Assembly (NCBI RefSeq): GCF_000002595.2
Contig: NC_057011.1
Coordinates: 4,233,635-4,297,634, forward strand
Source of the DNA: Chlamydomonas reinhardtii
Taxonomy: Eukaryota > Chlorophyta > Chlorophyceae > Chlamydomonadales > Chlamydomonadaceae
Reading direction: 5' to 3'
Length of the DNA: 64,000 nucleotides
Under the pieces are notes generated by a model, which was not told the origin of the DNA, made no database searches, and saw only the letters and a program-made list of their open reading frames with translations. Below are positions 33,899 to 53,373 of this stretch, piece by piece (position 1 is the stretch's first letter; each line of letters begins with the position of its first letter). The position numbers and the translations under genes were made by a program.

Positions 33899-35811
33899 CT
33901 AAAAGTTCACAGCACATCGCAACTGTGCATGACTTTGCTCACCGATTATATCAACGGATACAGCTGCTCGCACATATCGTGTAAGCTTTCATCCCAGCCG
34001 ATCGGAACGAGCGCGCTCTGAAATTCTTGCAAGTGCGCGCTCTGGCAGGCCAGACTGTGTCGCTAATACATCGCACTGTAAGTTATAGCTGCGCGCATTC
34101 TCGAGGAAGCCAAGAAAGCGCAGTTGCCGGCTTCGTTCATACGCTGCACTCGCTCTCGCGGCCTGGAAAGAAGATCACGTATACAGGAAGCTACGAGTAA
34201 TCGATCATGCTAGTTGGTTCGAGCTGAATCGCGCTGTAGCGCAAACGCACCGGGTGCGTCACACTTTCCATGGCATATGTAGATAGCTGGGCCCGCCCGT
34301 GGGCTTTGTACGCGGGTGGTCTTGCGCCACGATGCCGGAGTTGGGTGCCGGAGTCACATCAAGGTCGCAAGATCGAAACCCATCAGGAACGGTTCGGCTC
34401 CGTTACCTGTGTAGGCACTGAACATACTTGTGCCGAACTTCCCCGAACGAGCGCCATCTCGGCCTTCCTAGGTCGCTGCTCTACGGGTGAGGACGCTGGT
34501 GCGGCGGGTTCTGATGGTTTCCCCGCGAGAGCTATCCTGCTTTCTAGAAGCCGGTCTGCGAGCCAGTTGGCGCTGATGCGCCGGGGCAGGAGGAGGCCCC
34601 TGATTAGGGAATGCGCGTCACCCAGCGCCGATCTGCGAGCCCGTGTTTCGAGGCGTTACCGTGGCCCAGTATGGCCGATGGTTGCAGACAACCCCCCTCC
34701 CCCAAATTCGCTAAACACCGTACGTTGCGTACCATGTCACTTGACTCCCTTAGGGGCACGCCCCATGGATCGCATGGCGGTCCGCTAGTGAGGCAGGGGG
34801 CACACCTGGCAGGCAACCACCCAGCTGCACCTCACGTACAACTTGGCGCGGAAATTTGCGCGGGAAGCCCGAGTCGAAATCGAGCTACGTGGACGCAGTT
34901 TACGCTACTCTACATAGAATTAATAGTTATTTCACCGGTGGTATCTTGCCCTGAGCGGGAGCGAATTAGCAGATACTTTATTGTTCCGCAGTGCGCGGAG
35001 CTTCAGGTTCAGTTCCGCAGCGGCCGTTGAAGCTTGCCGATTCTGAGGTTGTAATTGTTGTCAGCACTGAAGAAGACGGAGACTGGGCTTTTGAGGTAAG
35101 CGAGGGCTTCGGCTGGGCCAAGGGTTGTCACCTGGGTCTCGCTCGTTAGGCTCCAGGGAGTCCATGCTACCTGAGGCAGTGGTATAACGCAGCTGAAATA
35201 TACGCGTTCTCCTTCGGCCACTTGTCACAGGACCTGGGGCGAGGCTGAGCTCGACGCAAATTGTTGGACGCTGCGCGCCTGCATACTTCAAACTGCCTCA
35301 CAGGAGTACAGATCACCTTCAGCAACATCGCGCGAGGTAGAGCTGGTAGCTAGAGGCCAACGGCGCTCGGAGCTGTCGCTTAGGGGGAATGTGCATGCAT
35401 TACTCGGCTTCCTCGCGCGTCGCTGCTTTACCGAGCGGGCCCTATCTGTGGGGCTGCCAGTTCGCAATTATACCATTGATAGTATATCCAACGCTTATGG
35501 TGCTCCGAGTCGCTTCACTTCCCCCCACTGCTGCTGTCGCCTTCAACGCGCGTGCAACCACCTCACGTCGGTCCCTTGCATGTGACCCTGACAGGCGATC
35601 ACAACTACTCGGCAGCACATTACGCCGTCCTTTCTTCTACCAGTGACTGCAGCATCCCTGGGGCACCGTCCGGACCGGCTTGTGCACCGTGCAGGCTGTC
35701 CCACCCTTGACCTTCGGCAGCTGACATCCTGAGGATTGAGGTTAGCTCAATCCTGAGGCTGGTGGTTACGCTTTCTGCGGAAGCGCCGGATTTGTAGGCG
35801 CTAGCCCCTAC
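33899..35811. other. Intergenic region before the poly-Q gene
   Basis: No gene I can support; open frames lack domains. At 34740-34790 a stretch with GGGGCACGCCCCATGGA and GTCCGCTAGTG resembles 13708-13755, suggesting a dispersed repeat. A near-perfect hairpin (AGGATTGAG, loop GTTAG, CTCAATCCT) lies at about 35732-35754, 60 bases before the next start codon. Confidence 0.4.
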
Positions 35812-38055
35812 ATGCAGCACGGGGCACTAGCAGCCGGCTTGCCCGGAGGCTGGGCGGCTCCCTGTGACGGCACTCAGCAGGATTATCTATGCCATTATCA
35901 GCAACAGCAACTGCAGCAGCAGCAACTACAGCAGCAGCTGCTGCAATGGCAGCAGCAGGCTTCTGACCGGTTGCTCGGAACCCACCTCGCGCAGCATCTG
36001 CAGGGTCCTTGTAGCATCCAGCAGCAACACACGGGGGCGTGTCAGCAGCAGCAACACGTGCAGCCCGGCTGCACGACCACCACCATGGATGTTGACATGG
36101 AGACGGGTGCCATCCTGTACCAGCAGCAGCACCACTACCAGCAGCAACAGGAACAGCAGCAGATGCTAATGGTGCAGCAGCAGGCGGCCTCGGCACTGGG
36201 CAGCGGGAGCGGGCACGGCATGGGCATCAATGCGGCGCTGTTGCCGGCAGCACTCGCCGGCTTGGCCGGCACCGGCCCTGTATCAGGCGGCGGCGGCGGG
36301 CCGGCTGCAGCAGAAGCCACCACTGCCCTGAACAGCCTGCGCTTCCTGGGCAGCGGCAGCATGGATGCCGCTGCCACCACTGCCACGTCGGCGCTGGATC
36401 CCGCTGCCGCAGCTGTGGCAGCTGCCGCCGCCGCCTCGGCCGCCGCGGCGGCGGCGGCGGCCGGGCTGGACATCGGCTCTGGCTCAGTGAGTCCGGCCGA
36501 CGCCGCCGCCCCGGCGGCGCAGCTTGCTGCCGCCATCCTGCCTTGCTCCGCCGCCGCTGACACCACAGCCGCCACTGCGCCGGTCGCCGCTGGCACGGCA
36601 GCTGCCGTTGCTACAGCCGGAGGCGCGGCGCCCAGCCCGCTGGCCTGGGCGGGCTGCTACGGCTACCCGGGCGGCGGCATTGTGTTCAACGGCATGTACT
36701 TCTTCAACTACGCGCACCTCATGGCCTATCGCCGCAGCGCCATCGCCTACAACGTGGGTTTTGTTCCGATTGCTTAAATGGCATGCTTGCATTGGGGCTG
36801 CCAGCAGAATGATGCAGGAATTGCAACCGGAGCGTGTCTTAATTGACTTTGGGACTGACGCGCGTCGTGCCGTGCTGCCTTTGCCTTTTTACTCAAAATG
36901 GTTGCGCAGTTCCACTACTTCGGCATCAGGCCCGATTTCCACCCGCCGGCCGACCTGCCGCGCCCGCCGCCCGCGCCGCCGGCGGCAGCTGCCTCTTCGC
37001 CCGCGGGCGGCAGCTCGAGGCACGCCTCCCCGCCGCCACCCGCACGCGCGCTGTCACCAGAAGCTGTAGCCAAGACCGCCGCAACAGCTACAGCCGCGCC
37101 CAACCTGTCGCCGTCGCCCTTCGCGGCGGCCGCTGCAGCGGCAACCCCCATGGAGGCCAGCCCGCTGCAGCCCGGGGCGTCACCCAGCACCCCGCCGGCG
37201 CCCGCCGGCGGCCAGCCGCCGCCAGGTGCCTCGCCACCTGGCCGCCAGCAGCACCCTCAGCACGCCCAGCAGCAGCAGCACGACCTATGCCGCGCGGTGT
37301 TGGAGGACCGCCTGACTGGTGGCGGCGGCGGCGGCGTGACTGCTGCCATGGCGGCGGCGGCTGAGGACGGCGGCAGCTCCAGCTGCGGCTCCCCGGGCGG
37401 CAGCAGCACCTGCAGCAGCTGCAGCAGCGGCGCCGACAGCGACGACATCACTGCCGCCGCCGCTGCTTCTGCCGCGGCAGCCGCCGCCGCCTCGCCGACG
37501 CCCTCCTCTCTATTGTCTCCAACGTACGCTGCAGCTGCAGCCTGTGTGCCCGCCGCCGCCGCCGCGCAGGGCTCGCCGATGGACTGCCTGCTGCTCTCTA
37601 CGCAGCGCGCGGCGGCGCTCCTGCAAGCGGCAGACGCCTCCGTCGCCGCCAAGCCGCCGGCGACGGCTGCTGCGGCGGCGGCAGCTGCAGAAGGTGCGGC
37701 GGCGGCGGCAGCGGCAGCGGCGCTACTCCCATCCTGGGAGCGCCTGCTGTCGTGCGGGATTCACGCGCCGCCGCCGGCGCCAACGGGGCCCGGGGCGCCG
37801 CACTCGCCGCAGGCCGCCGTCCCGGGCCTGCCGATGCCGCTGCCGCCGGTGCGCTGCCACGGCGCAAACGGCGGTGCTGCGGGTGATGCGGGCTCGCCCC
37901 TGCGCGGCTTCATCGGTGCTGGCGGCAGTAGCGGCTACGTCTGCTCGCCTCGCAGCGGCGCCTGCCCCACCTGGCTGGAGCCGGCGCTTGTCCGCATGCT
38001 TGGTCAGGTGGTGGCTGACGCGCTGTGCGGTGGGGCCGATGAGCAGCAGCTGTGA
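35812..38055 (+). CDS. Poly-Gln/Ala-rich protein sharing the WLEPAL C-terminal motif
   Basis: Two exons (35812-36753 and 36910-38055), phase 0, give 695 aa. The first 130 residues are Gln-rich, then a long Ala/Gly/Ser region. A compact non-repetitive segment spans the splice junction: GYPGGGIVFNGMYFFNYAHL, MAYRRSAIAYN, then FHYFGIRPDFHPPADLP. This is the only part likely to fold. The rest of exon 2 is Pro/Ala/Ser-rich until the last 40 residues, where WLEPALVRMLGQVVADAL closely matches the end of the gene at 29816-31904. The start Met is the first after in-frame stops at 35722, 35737 and 35743. Such composition suggests a transcriptional or RNA-granule protein, but function is unknown. Confidence 0.62.
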
Positions 38056-40392
38056 GGCTCCAGCAGCACTACAGCAGCGACTGCAGTGGCTTATTACCAG
38101 CGCGCGGACCTACAGTGTCTGCAGCGCCGCGGCTTAAGAGAATGCATTCCCTTTCGCACACAGAGGCTTGCCTACCTTCATGTTTGCCCTTCGCTCAAGT
38201 GCTAAGAAGAGGCTCTGACTTCTGGCTTGTGTTCATTACTTTTTACCACTGCAATTCAACCCTTAATAATTATGCGCACGTATTGACGGCAGCTGGTGGC
38301 AGGCAGGGGGTGCGACGTGGACGCAACGCATTCGTGGGGGTCGTAGGTTCGCATTTGCTTGGTATGAAGGGGGCAGGGGAGCTTTGAGTTCTGGCTTGTA
38401 TGCGTCCGCCCGCACGCACCTGGCACGTTTGCTGGGATGGGGCGTGATGATCGAGCCCTTCGCATATATGTATACTTGGGCAGCGGGGTTGTACGGAGCG
38501 TGTGTCCAAGAAGCGGCTCAGGCGCTTCCCGTGGCGGTCCTGGCGCGCTGGGCACTCCGTGCCGCTGCGTGTGTTGGCGGACGCCGCGCATGCACGTACA
38601 AACAGGGGCGCAGTTCAGGGGCGCCCCTGCTGCCCAAACACCGCAGGAGGTGACACAGAGCACGTCGATGTTGCGGGAGCTTATCACCGGCAGTAAATGC
38701 GATATGCACTGGACTGGCAGATTGGCAGAGACTGGCCCAGTCATTAGGGCCCGCGTGCGCGCTTGGTGCCTTGTTGGCACGCGCAAAGCGCGGGTACGCC
38801 ACTGACCTCACGGCGGCTACGGCGGCAACAGCTTAGTTTGAGGAATGCGGGCAACCAAGGACGGATGCAGGTGGGGACAAAAAAGGGCCCGCAGTGCTGG
38901 CAGCATTGCTAGCACGCGGGCCGGCGTGGGTGTTACAGGCTTATCCAATGGCCTCCACATTCTTGTGTGTGCTTTCCAGGACAGAAGACCTCAGCGATTC
39001 TTGTATGTGGTGGATGACTTTGTGTGCGTGTGTGGTGTGGACGGCTGGAGCGGCGTGTGTGTTATTACAGTGTGCAGGGAGCGGCGGTGGCGGAGATCCG
39101 TATTCTTTGCGCGCATCAGTGTGTCAGGGCACCGACATATCTGAAGGCAAGGCCGCGTGCAGGGCCGTGTGCAAACTTTAGTGTCGGGCGAGTATGTCTT
39201 GCGAGGAACGATCACCATGCGTGCGGACCCGTGGCGGCCTCAGGACCGCACGCGTGTGTGCGAGCGGGTGAGGGCATGGGCTTGCGCGGTGGCGCAGCAT
39301 GATTCGACTGCAGGAGACGTGTGGCCGACTGGGGAGATGGGGCATGGTGGGTGCGGTGTCCCATTTGCGATGGCCTGCGGCGTCGCACATTCACTGCGGC
39401 GCGCACATGGGGCCCTTGCAGACACTTAACGCGGTTGGGCCATGTCGATCGTCAGTTGTCGTGGAGCTTGTGACAGGGGCGACCCGCCCAGCAGCAGCAG
39501 AGTGCCTGGGTCCTGTAAGCAGAATGGGCGTGTGTTCCGGCAGAGCTCTTGCGCCTGCCATGACGGGGAGGCGTCCTCTGAACCCGCTGCGTGTGGCAGG
39601 GCAGCCCCTGATGGCAGCCCCCCAGACAGCGCACGAGGCGGGGTCGCCGGCACGCGTGCACCCGAGGTCAGCACTCACGTGTCAGCATGGCTGCAGGCCT
39701 TCAGGACATTACAGGAGCGTGAGGACTGCGCACCAGCAAACTTTCTGAGCCAGCCAGCGCGATCATCGGTGATGTAAGCGCGCACGCGTTCTGCGCCTTC
39801 TGCCCTGCCTAGCCTTATGGGATTTGCGGGTCGGGATTTCAGCCATCACCACGGGACCTCATCTTTCATCCCCTCTGCTCTTGCTTGTCCTAGATCACAA
39901 CAGCATGGCTGCAGGCCTTCAGGACATTACTTACATAAGGTGTAGTGAAGTGCGCCTGGACGAGGACCCCAATGGCCCAACCCAGGGACGAAACCCCGCC
40001 TGTCCCCAACGACACGCCCTGATGCTCCGGAGCAGTCCGGCCTGCCGGCAGGGAGCCGGCCATCCCTATCCACCTCAATGCAACCAAAGTCACCATTTCT
40101 ATGGATTGAAACCACATGCATGTTTGCAATATAGCTAGCCCGGGCCCCGGGCTCACTGCTGCTATCAGCCTCAGGAGCCCCGGCTGAAGCATTCACAAGA
40201 GCAGCCCGCAGCGTCGCACATGGCTATTGTCTTCACACACATTTTGGGTACTCGTGACATTACAGTAACATACCGCGTGCCCCAACTGCCATATCCCGCA
40301 GCTGTCCATACCCTTTTCCGCGCGCTGGGGGCTCAAAATACTGACTGAAACTGAAGCCTGCGCGCGCCTCATGCAATGTTCACTGGCCCTAG
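38056..40392. other. Convergent intergenic region
   Basis: This lies between a plus-strand gene end and a minus-strand gene end. No gene seen. TGTAA at about 39512 and 39772 (+) are possible poly(A) signals for the upstream gene. A 26-27-bp direct repeat (CATGGCTGCAGGCCTTCAGG and onward) occurs at about 39688 and 39904. Confidence 0.45.
40260..40264 (-). terminator. TGTAA poly(A) signal for the cysteine protease gene
   Basis: On the minus strand TGTAA lies about 130 bases after the stop codon at 40393-40395, a normal distance. Confidence 0.5.
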
Positions 40393-47742
<7,350 letters not shown>

Positions 47743-48600
47743 CTGCGGGCGGGAGAGGCAGGGGAGGACAGTTGGAGGACAGGGTTCGCTTCGACTTGTG
47801 TTGTAGTAGAACGGAGAATAGCGCAGGCGTCTCGCTTGCCAGCACCTCACAAACCGTGAATCGGAAGGCTTTGTCGGAAACTGCGATCCACAGCGATGAT
47901 GAGATCAAGCAGCAGGCCCAGCGAGCGCAGAGCATGGAGTGAACATTGACGCTTGCAGGCGCACCGTCAGTGCGACCTACCTGTTAGGGTAAATACTCCA
48001 GAGCTCACAGCCGAGCGAAATGCGCAATGGGCCAAGCAAACAAGCAGTAGTGCTGCTGCTTGCTGCGCTCGGACGCTGCAGTGCATTCTCATATTTGCAC
48101 ATGCTTTGACTAATACCTGTATGATTACATGCACAATAATTCTTGGCTACTTGCGCGCTCACAAAGGCGCCACTAAGCTGGCCACTAAGTCGTGGTTACA
48201 CAGTTATCGTGTAATGTGAGTTCGCTGTGTGTGGTCGCTCGCCCCCGTGTGAGCGATGCCTTCTCTGGATTACAAATTGAATGTATGCGCGGGTGGCAAA
48301 GCATAGGCGCGCTTCTCAGTCGCCGACCTGTTTATGCCTAGCTCACCCGCGGCCGCCCACCACGTCCGCCCACCTATCCCAGCACCGACCCCCCCCCCTC
48401 CCCACGCCGCGGGTTGGCGCGCCCTCTTCAGAAGCCGTGATGCTGTCGCAAACCTTGTAACCTAGCGGCAATGGACTCACGCGTGCGTCGGTTAGCGGCT
48501 GTATGTGGAGGAGAGCAGTGAATAAGTAGGTGTGGGCGGAACGCCCGCCAAGATGAGACTTGGGTGACCGCGTGTTCACTAGAAGACTCGTAAGAGGCAT
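47743..48600 (-). other. Upstream region of the protease gene
   Basis: This should hold the missing first exon(s) and promoter. On the minus strand 48092-48009 reads MRMHCSVRAQQAAALLLVCL and onward to HCAFRSA, followed by a GTGAGC donor, a good signal-peptide exon. It ends in phase 0, whereas the acceptor at 47743 needs a phase 1 partner, so a further small exon or another acceptor is required. Confidence 0.4.
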
Positions 48601-48607
48601 AAGTTAG

Positions 48608-48690
48608 GGCCCAGCCCTGTCTCGAACAGGGATCGTAACAGTAGATCTATTACAACTGGCCGGAACACTGGGCGTGGTGATGGCTTAACT
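48608..48690 (-). other. tRNA-like sequence, possible SINE relic
   Basis: On the minus strand a T-arm-like hairpin (CCCTG, loop TTCGAGA, CAGGG) matches a pol III B box. An A-box-like GGCCAGTTG lies about 35 bases upstream. Six of seven acceptor-stem pairs are possible (GCCCAG with CTGGGC). The anticodon stem does not pair, so it is not a working tRNA by eye. Confidence 0.3.
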
Positions 48691-50604
48691 CGGCGCCATC
48701 GGCCGTGCCTCTTATCGTGTCTCATCGTGTCTAGGTGTGTGATGGGACAGTGTCAAGGCAGGTTGGGTGCAGCTGATCATCGTGTCTAGGTACTGCTACA
48801 GGAGGATTCGAGGGTGCATGACTGCATGCTTGGTGGCATGGAGGACGGGCGGGAATTGAGGCTGCGAGAATTGTGGTAAAATTACTGATGTGGACAGGTG
48901 TGGAGACCCCGAAGCCTTGAGAGAGACAGCAGTAATGGCCCACTGACGCCGCGTAAGGTACTGCTATTGGACACGCCTTATTACATGCCCATACAGGCCC
49001 TTCGCCCTGGGCCCCCAGGGGCTCATCACGCAGCATCAATGCTAGCAGTAGTGGAGTCAGCTAGCTTCGGCAGGGCGGGGGCCTTCAGTCCTCGAAGTGG
49101 ACCAACCATGCATCCAGCGACCCACACGTAGTGCCCGCTGTCTGTCCAGGTCTGTCACATACCGTCACTTCAACCCGGTGACACATCATCACATACCGAA
49201 TGCGCACACGCACCCCAATCTCCAATAAAGCGAGTGCGCGAAATCTACACACGCCACATTCGCAAGTGACAGCCGCCCGTCCTTGCAGGGCAAGCATCTC
49301 CGCGCACGGTCGCACGCTTCTCTAGCCCCAACGAACCGCCAACCACAAATCGAGTCACACCCACCTCAGCATTAGAAGTGCACATCCGCCTGTCGAAGGT
49401 CGGATGATGATAGGGCAACAAATAGGTTCACTGCACCCATGCATGGATGGAAAGAATCAATGGACCTGATGTGGATATAGGATCCGGCCTCCTCAAGGGT
49501 CCTCGCGCACTTACTAAAGAGCCAAGGGCTCTAGTATGTAAGAATCAATGCCAGTCTCAAGTCAAGCACACCGATGCCGCTTCCTGGCATCTGGAATGCC
49601 GGAAGGGTCGGAGGAACTTGCACCCACGGAACGTACACGTCGTGTCACTGACAGCCCACTCGAGTCTCGTAAACAGAAAACATAGTGCCCGCTCCTGCAG
49701 CGAGCCAAGATACGGTAACCTCGATACTTCTTTGTGTCTCACCGCGGTACGCGCACAGACATTAATCTGCGGGCTCCCTCTCCGCACTCCTTCTGTCACT
49801 CCCGTGCGTCAGGTCTTTTCCGACGTCGCCTCCACTCCATCTCCTACGTCCCATGACTCACCTGTAGCCCCAGGCAGCCCTGCGTCCATTGGCACAGCGC
49901 CCCTCGCCACCTGCCACCCTCTCGCTCAGCAAAGAAACGCACGCGCGGCAGCACAACACTAGCAGTCGTTCGTATGGCTAAGGGAGGCTGCCGGTTCCCC
50001 GGTCCCATACAGTCACACATACGTATACATCTTAAAACACACCAGCAGGGTTTAGTTGGTGATGTCTCAATAAATATCGCACTGAGTGCTTGCTTGTGCA
50101 AGCAATCCAGCATCAAGTACGGCGATTGACACTCCCGCTCGCTTACATACGGCGTACTAGCAGTACAGCACGGCAACACTCGCGCGAATCAGTCCTGTCT
50201 CCTGCGGTAAACGTCGAATGGCACGCCCTGCTGTCGTGCTGACAATGAGAAATGTGCGGCGGCACAGCCCTGCTGGTTCACTTGAGAGTGGGCCCGATCA
50301 GTAGCTAGTAGCGGCGATTTGCCTAGCTGTCTATACTTGCACGCATACGCTGCAGGCTTTGCCGCCTGCCATTCAACACACTCCTCATGCCCTGCTGCTG
50401 GCTCGCTTCGATACTGTACCATCCACACACGTACGTGTGAGGAGCCCCTCTTGCGCCCGGCCACCAGCACCAAAGCTGCGGCGGCTGCGGCTGCTACTGC
50501 TACTGCTGCATCTTCAAATGGCGAAGGCAGCAAGCCGCTGGCTGCAGGCTCATGCAGCTGACGGCGTAACACGGAAGCCAAACGGAACGGAGCGGGCCTT
50601 GCCG

Positions 50605-51958
50605 CTACCAGGCCGCCACCGCTGCCGGTGGCGGGAAGCAGCCGCACGCGCGCTCCAACGCGGCAAACTCCTCCAGCTCCCTTTCCTGCTCGGCCCACGC
50701 CGCCGCCGCCTGCTCCGCCAGGCCCTCCTTCATCCAGTGTGCGAGCGACCCGAGGTCGAGCTCCTCCTCCTCCTCCTCAACGTCATCCGCCCAGCGGCGG
50801 CCGCTGGGGGTGCCGCCGGTGCCGCTGACAGCTGCCGCCGCCGCCTGCTCCGCCAGGCCCTCCTTCATCCAGTCTGCGAGCGACCCGAGGTCGAGCTCCT
50901 CCTCCGCCTCCTCGTGCGCCTCAACCTCATCCGCCCAGCTACCGCTCGCGCCACCGCTGCTGCTAATGCTGGCGCGAGGAGCAATGCTGCTGCTGCTGCC
51001 GTCAGACTCTGACGCTGCCGCGGGCGCGGCCGGTGCGGCTTCCGCCTGCTGCTGCTCGGCCGCCGCGAGCTCCGCCAGTCCCTGCTTCACCCAGGGCGTC
51101 TGCTCAAAGAGGTCGCTCAGGTCGAGTCCGTCAGCCTCATCCTCATCATCATCGCCCCATCGCGGCGTGGTCGAGCTGCGGTCGACGGTGGAGGTGGAGA
51201 TGGGGCTTGCAGCGGCGGCGGGCTTGGTCGGAGCCGCGAGCTTGGGCACCTTGGGCAGGCCGGGCGGCTTCTGCGGGCGCCAGTGGTTGTCGTAGGCATG
51301 GCAAAGCTGGCAGGGGGCGCTCCTGCAGCCAGCAGATAGGCTGGCATAGCACCAGCGCATGCAGGACTTGTGAGGAAAGCAGCAGGCGCTGGGGGCAGGC
51401 TCCTGCTGCTCCTGCTGGTGGGCGGCGGCGGAGGGCTCGCTCTCATCAGAGCCGTGGCCTTGGCTGCGGGGCGTGTGGCGCCAGGCGTCCTGTGCAAACG
51501 AGATCGGGGGAAAAGGATAGATGGGGGCGGACAAGCCGTGAGTGCACGGGACGAGGACAAGGGTCGGGGCGCAGAGGGCGGGACAAAGGACCGGGGGTCG
51601 GGGACTCGAGCCCCGGCAAAAAAGTCAGGCGCACCGGAAAGGCACGCGCTTTCGGTCAAAGCTGTTGACCGACGCATTTTACGTGACAATACATGCAGCA
51701 ATATGCAGCCAGTGTGGCCGCAGCAGCGCAAGAAGGAAGGCCGAGGAAGCCGAGCGCACTACCGTACTGGCCCGAAATCTGCAACGCTATCTAGCCCGCA
51801 TCAGAAGCCTAATGCTTTGCATGTGGCATCGGATACCCATTGCAGTTGCTCAAGGCTCAAAATGGCCGTGCCCGAACATGAATGGTGCTCACCTGCATCG
51901 GTCGGCTCGGCTCGAAGTCAAGCCCCGGTGCACTTGCGCTTGACCGTGATGTGGCCAT
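50605..51958 (-). CDS. Acidic CCCH-zinc-finger-like family protein, array copy M1
   Basis: Exon 1 is 51893-51958 (22 codons, MATSRSSASAPGLDFEPSR and onward to PMQ), and exon 2 is 50605-51489, giving 316 aa. The CCCH-like finger (C-x7-C-x4-C-x3-H, with AGCRSAPCQLCH) is intact. Three acidic/helix modules follow, the last two both of the LDLGSLA-W-KEGLAEQ type. Compared with copies P1 and M3 the middle region (DFGAYLASL module and the Cys/Ser segment) is missing, and the third module runs straight into the C-terminal helix AWAEQERELEEFAALERA. This looks like an internal deletion between similar repeats that kept the frame. It ends CFPPPAAVAAW. Confidence 0.68.
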
Positions 51959-52644
51959 AGTAGCTCTTGACCGCAACAAGCACTCTTCGCGCGCAGAACT
52001 CGATTCTGCTGCTAGCGCAATTCTTTCGCTTGACGGAAACTTTTCCTCGCGGTGCCCGGGAGGGATTCGCGCTAGGAGCTGCTAGTTCGTGACAGTGGTG
52101 GTGCTTGCCGCAGCTTTCATGCGCATGCGGTGGAAATCGAGAGAGGTTGCGAACAGCCCTAGAAATGCTCTTCTTTGCCGTCAGGTGCTCGTAGCTAAGC
52201 AGTGGGCGTAAAAGCTGTTTGCGAGATGTCTTTGCATCTGTTGAATGTGCAATATGAGCACAGCGCGAAGCTTTTATCCAGTGGCGGGGACAGTGTCTCG
52301 GGCGCCCATGCAGGCGACACGCGCCCAATCCCGAGCCTCCCTCCTCGCCTTTACCTTGTCCCTGGACCCGCGCCATCCGTGTCCCGCTGTTCAATTCCCG
52401 CGTTTCATACCAGTTCCCCTCCCCTGCGCAGGCCGGTAACCCCTGATCCCGCCGCTGCCGGGGATGCAGCCGTGCAGGATGAGGCCTGATGAGGTTGACG
52501 GCTGGGGAAGTTGGTGTGGGGAAGTTGGTGTAGGTTGGCGGTGATCCAGCGGGGTGGGTGCCGATGTGCTATAGCGGGCGCGAGGCTGTACACGTCAGGA
52601 TCTGGCGAGTGTACTGCTTAACACCTACCGCTACGCAGTACTCC

Positions 52645-53373
52645 GGCTTGCCCCTCCCCCCTCAGGGCGCTCCATGCCGTGCGCCCCGGAATGCGGTGTG
52701 GGGATGGGGTGGGGTGGGATGGACTGGCGGATGGTGGAAGTATCATATAGGTCTGCTGGGGGCTGCGAGCAGCCATACTACCGGTCATGATATTGCCTTC
52801 GGTAGCTCAGGGCGCCGCGGGCTGGGGGTGGGTAAGTGAGCGGGGATGGGGGCTCGGACTCAGCGGGGGCACGGACTCAGGGCGTGGAAGCCAGCGAGAA
52901 GTGGGCGAGAGTAACGCCGATGTGCCGGGTGATGTGCGAGCAGAATACAGAACGCGGCATTCGTCATTACGGGGAAACTAAAACAGATAGCGCCAACCTT
53001 TTGCGCCTCGCGCTTTCGCGCGCAATTTCCAGGATCCTCCAACGCGTCGATTCCTCCGTCTTGCGTCCTTCCGTGCCGGGAGCCTTGATTATCGATACAA
53101 TTTGTGATATATTGTATGTTGCGCTGGAGCTCTAATGCAAACGCTGCGCTTGTGCGTTTACCCCGCTCTGGCATAGGGCTTGCGTTTTCATAATGTTACG
53201 CTTTGCAATACATACATAGAAAGGCGCATTATTTGCACGACAAATTCCGCTGCGCTCGGGTTTCAAGGTTATAACTCAAGTCAAAACTGGAATAACCGGG
53301 AGGGCCCCCCGCGGCGAGCTCGATGCGACCGCAATGGCTATTGCCCCTCCCCCTTCGGGGGAAGGGGCAAGCC
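52645..53373. mobile_element. 729-bp insertion with TIR-like ends in spacer M1-M2
   Basis: The ends GGCTTGCCCCTCCCCCCTCA and, on the other strand, GGCTTGCCCCTTCCCCCGAA match at most positions. The segment is absent from the spacer after M3 (near 62033) and from the P1 upstream region (near 21650). It contains no convincing gene. No clean target duplication is visible, and about 28 extra bases on its left are also insertion-specific. Confidence 0.55.

Noticed and set aside
34270-34788. 172-codon frame MAYVDSW and onward as a gene
   Set aside because: No domain, atypical composition for the neighbourhood, no splice partners, and it overlaps the short dispersed repeat.
49447-49962. Open frames starting MERINGP in each array spacer (also 53868, 58379, 62529)
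   Set aside because: They differ in length and end between copies, have no domain and no splice partners, and lie in non-coding spacer that happens to be duplicated.
51918-52394. 158-codon minus-strand open frame ending KRKCTGA, repeated in every array unit and near P1
   Set aside because: It overlaps the 22-codon first exon in another frame and extends into spacer. Its conservation follows from the spacer identity; the exon 1 frame has a proper donor and matches the 29.8-kb gene.
52795-52860. tRNA-like GGTAGCTCAGGGCG in the 729-bp insertion
   Set aside because: It resembles an A box, but there is no B box within reach and no cloverleaf.
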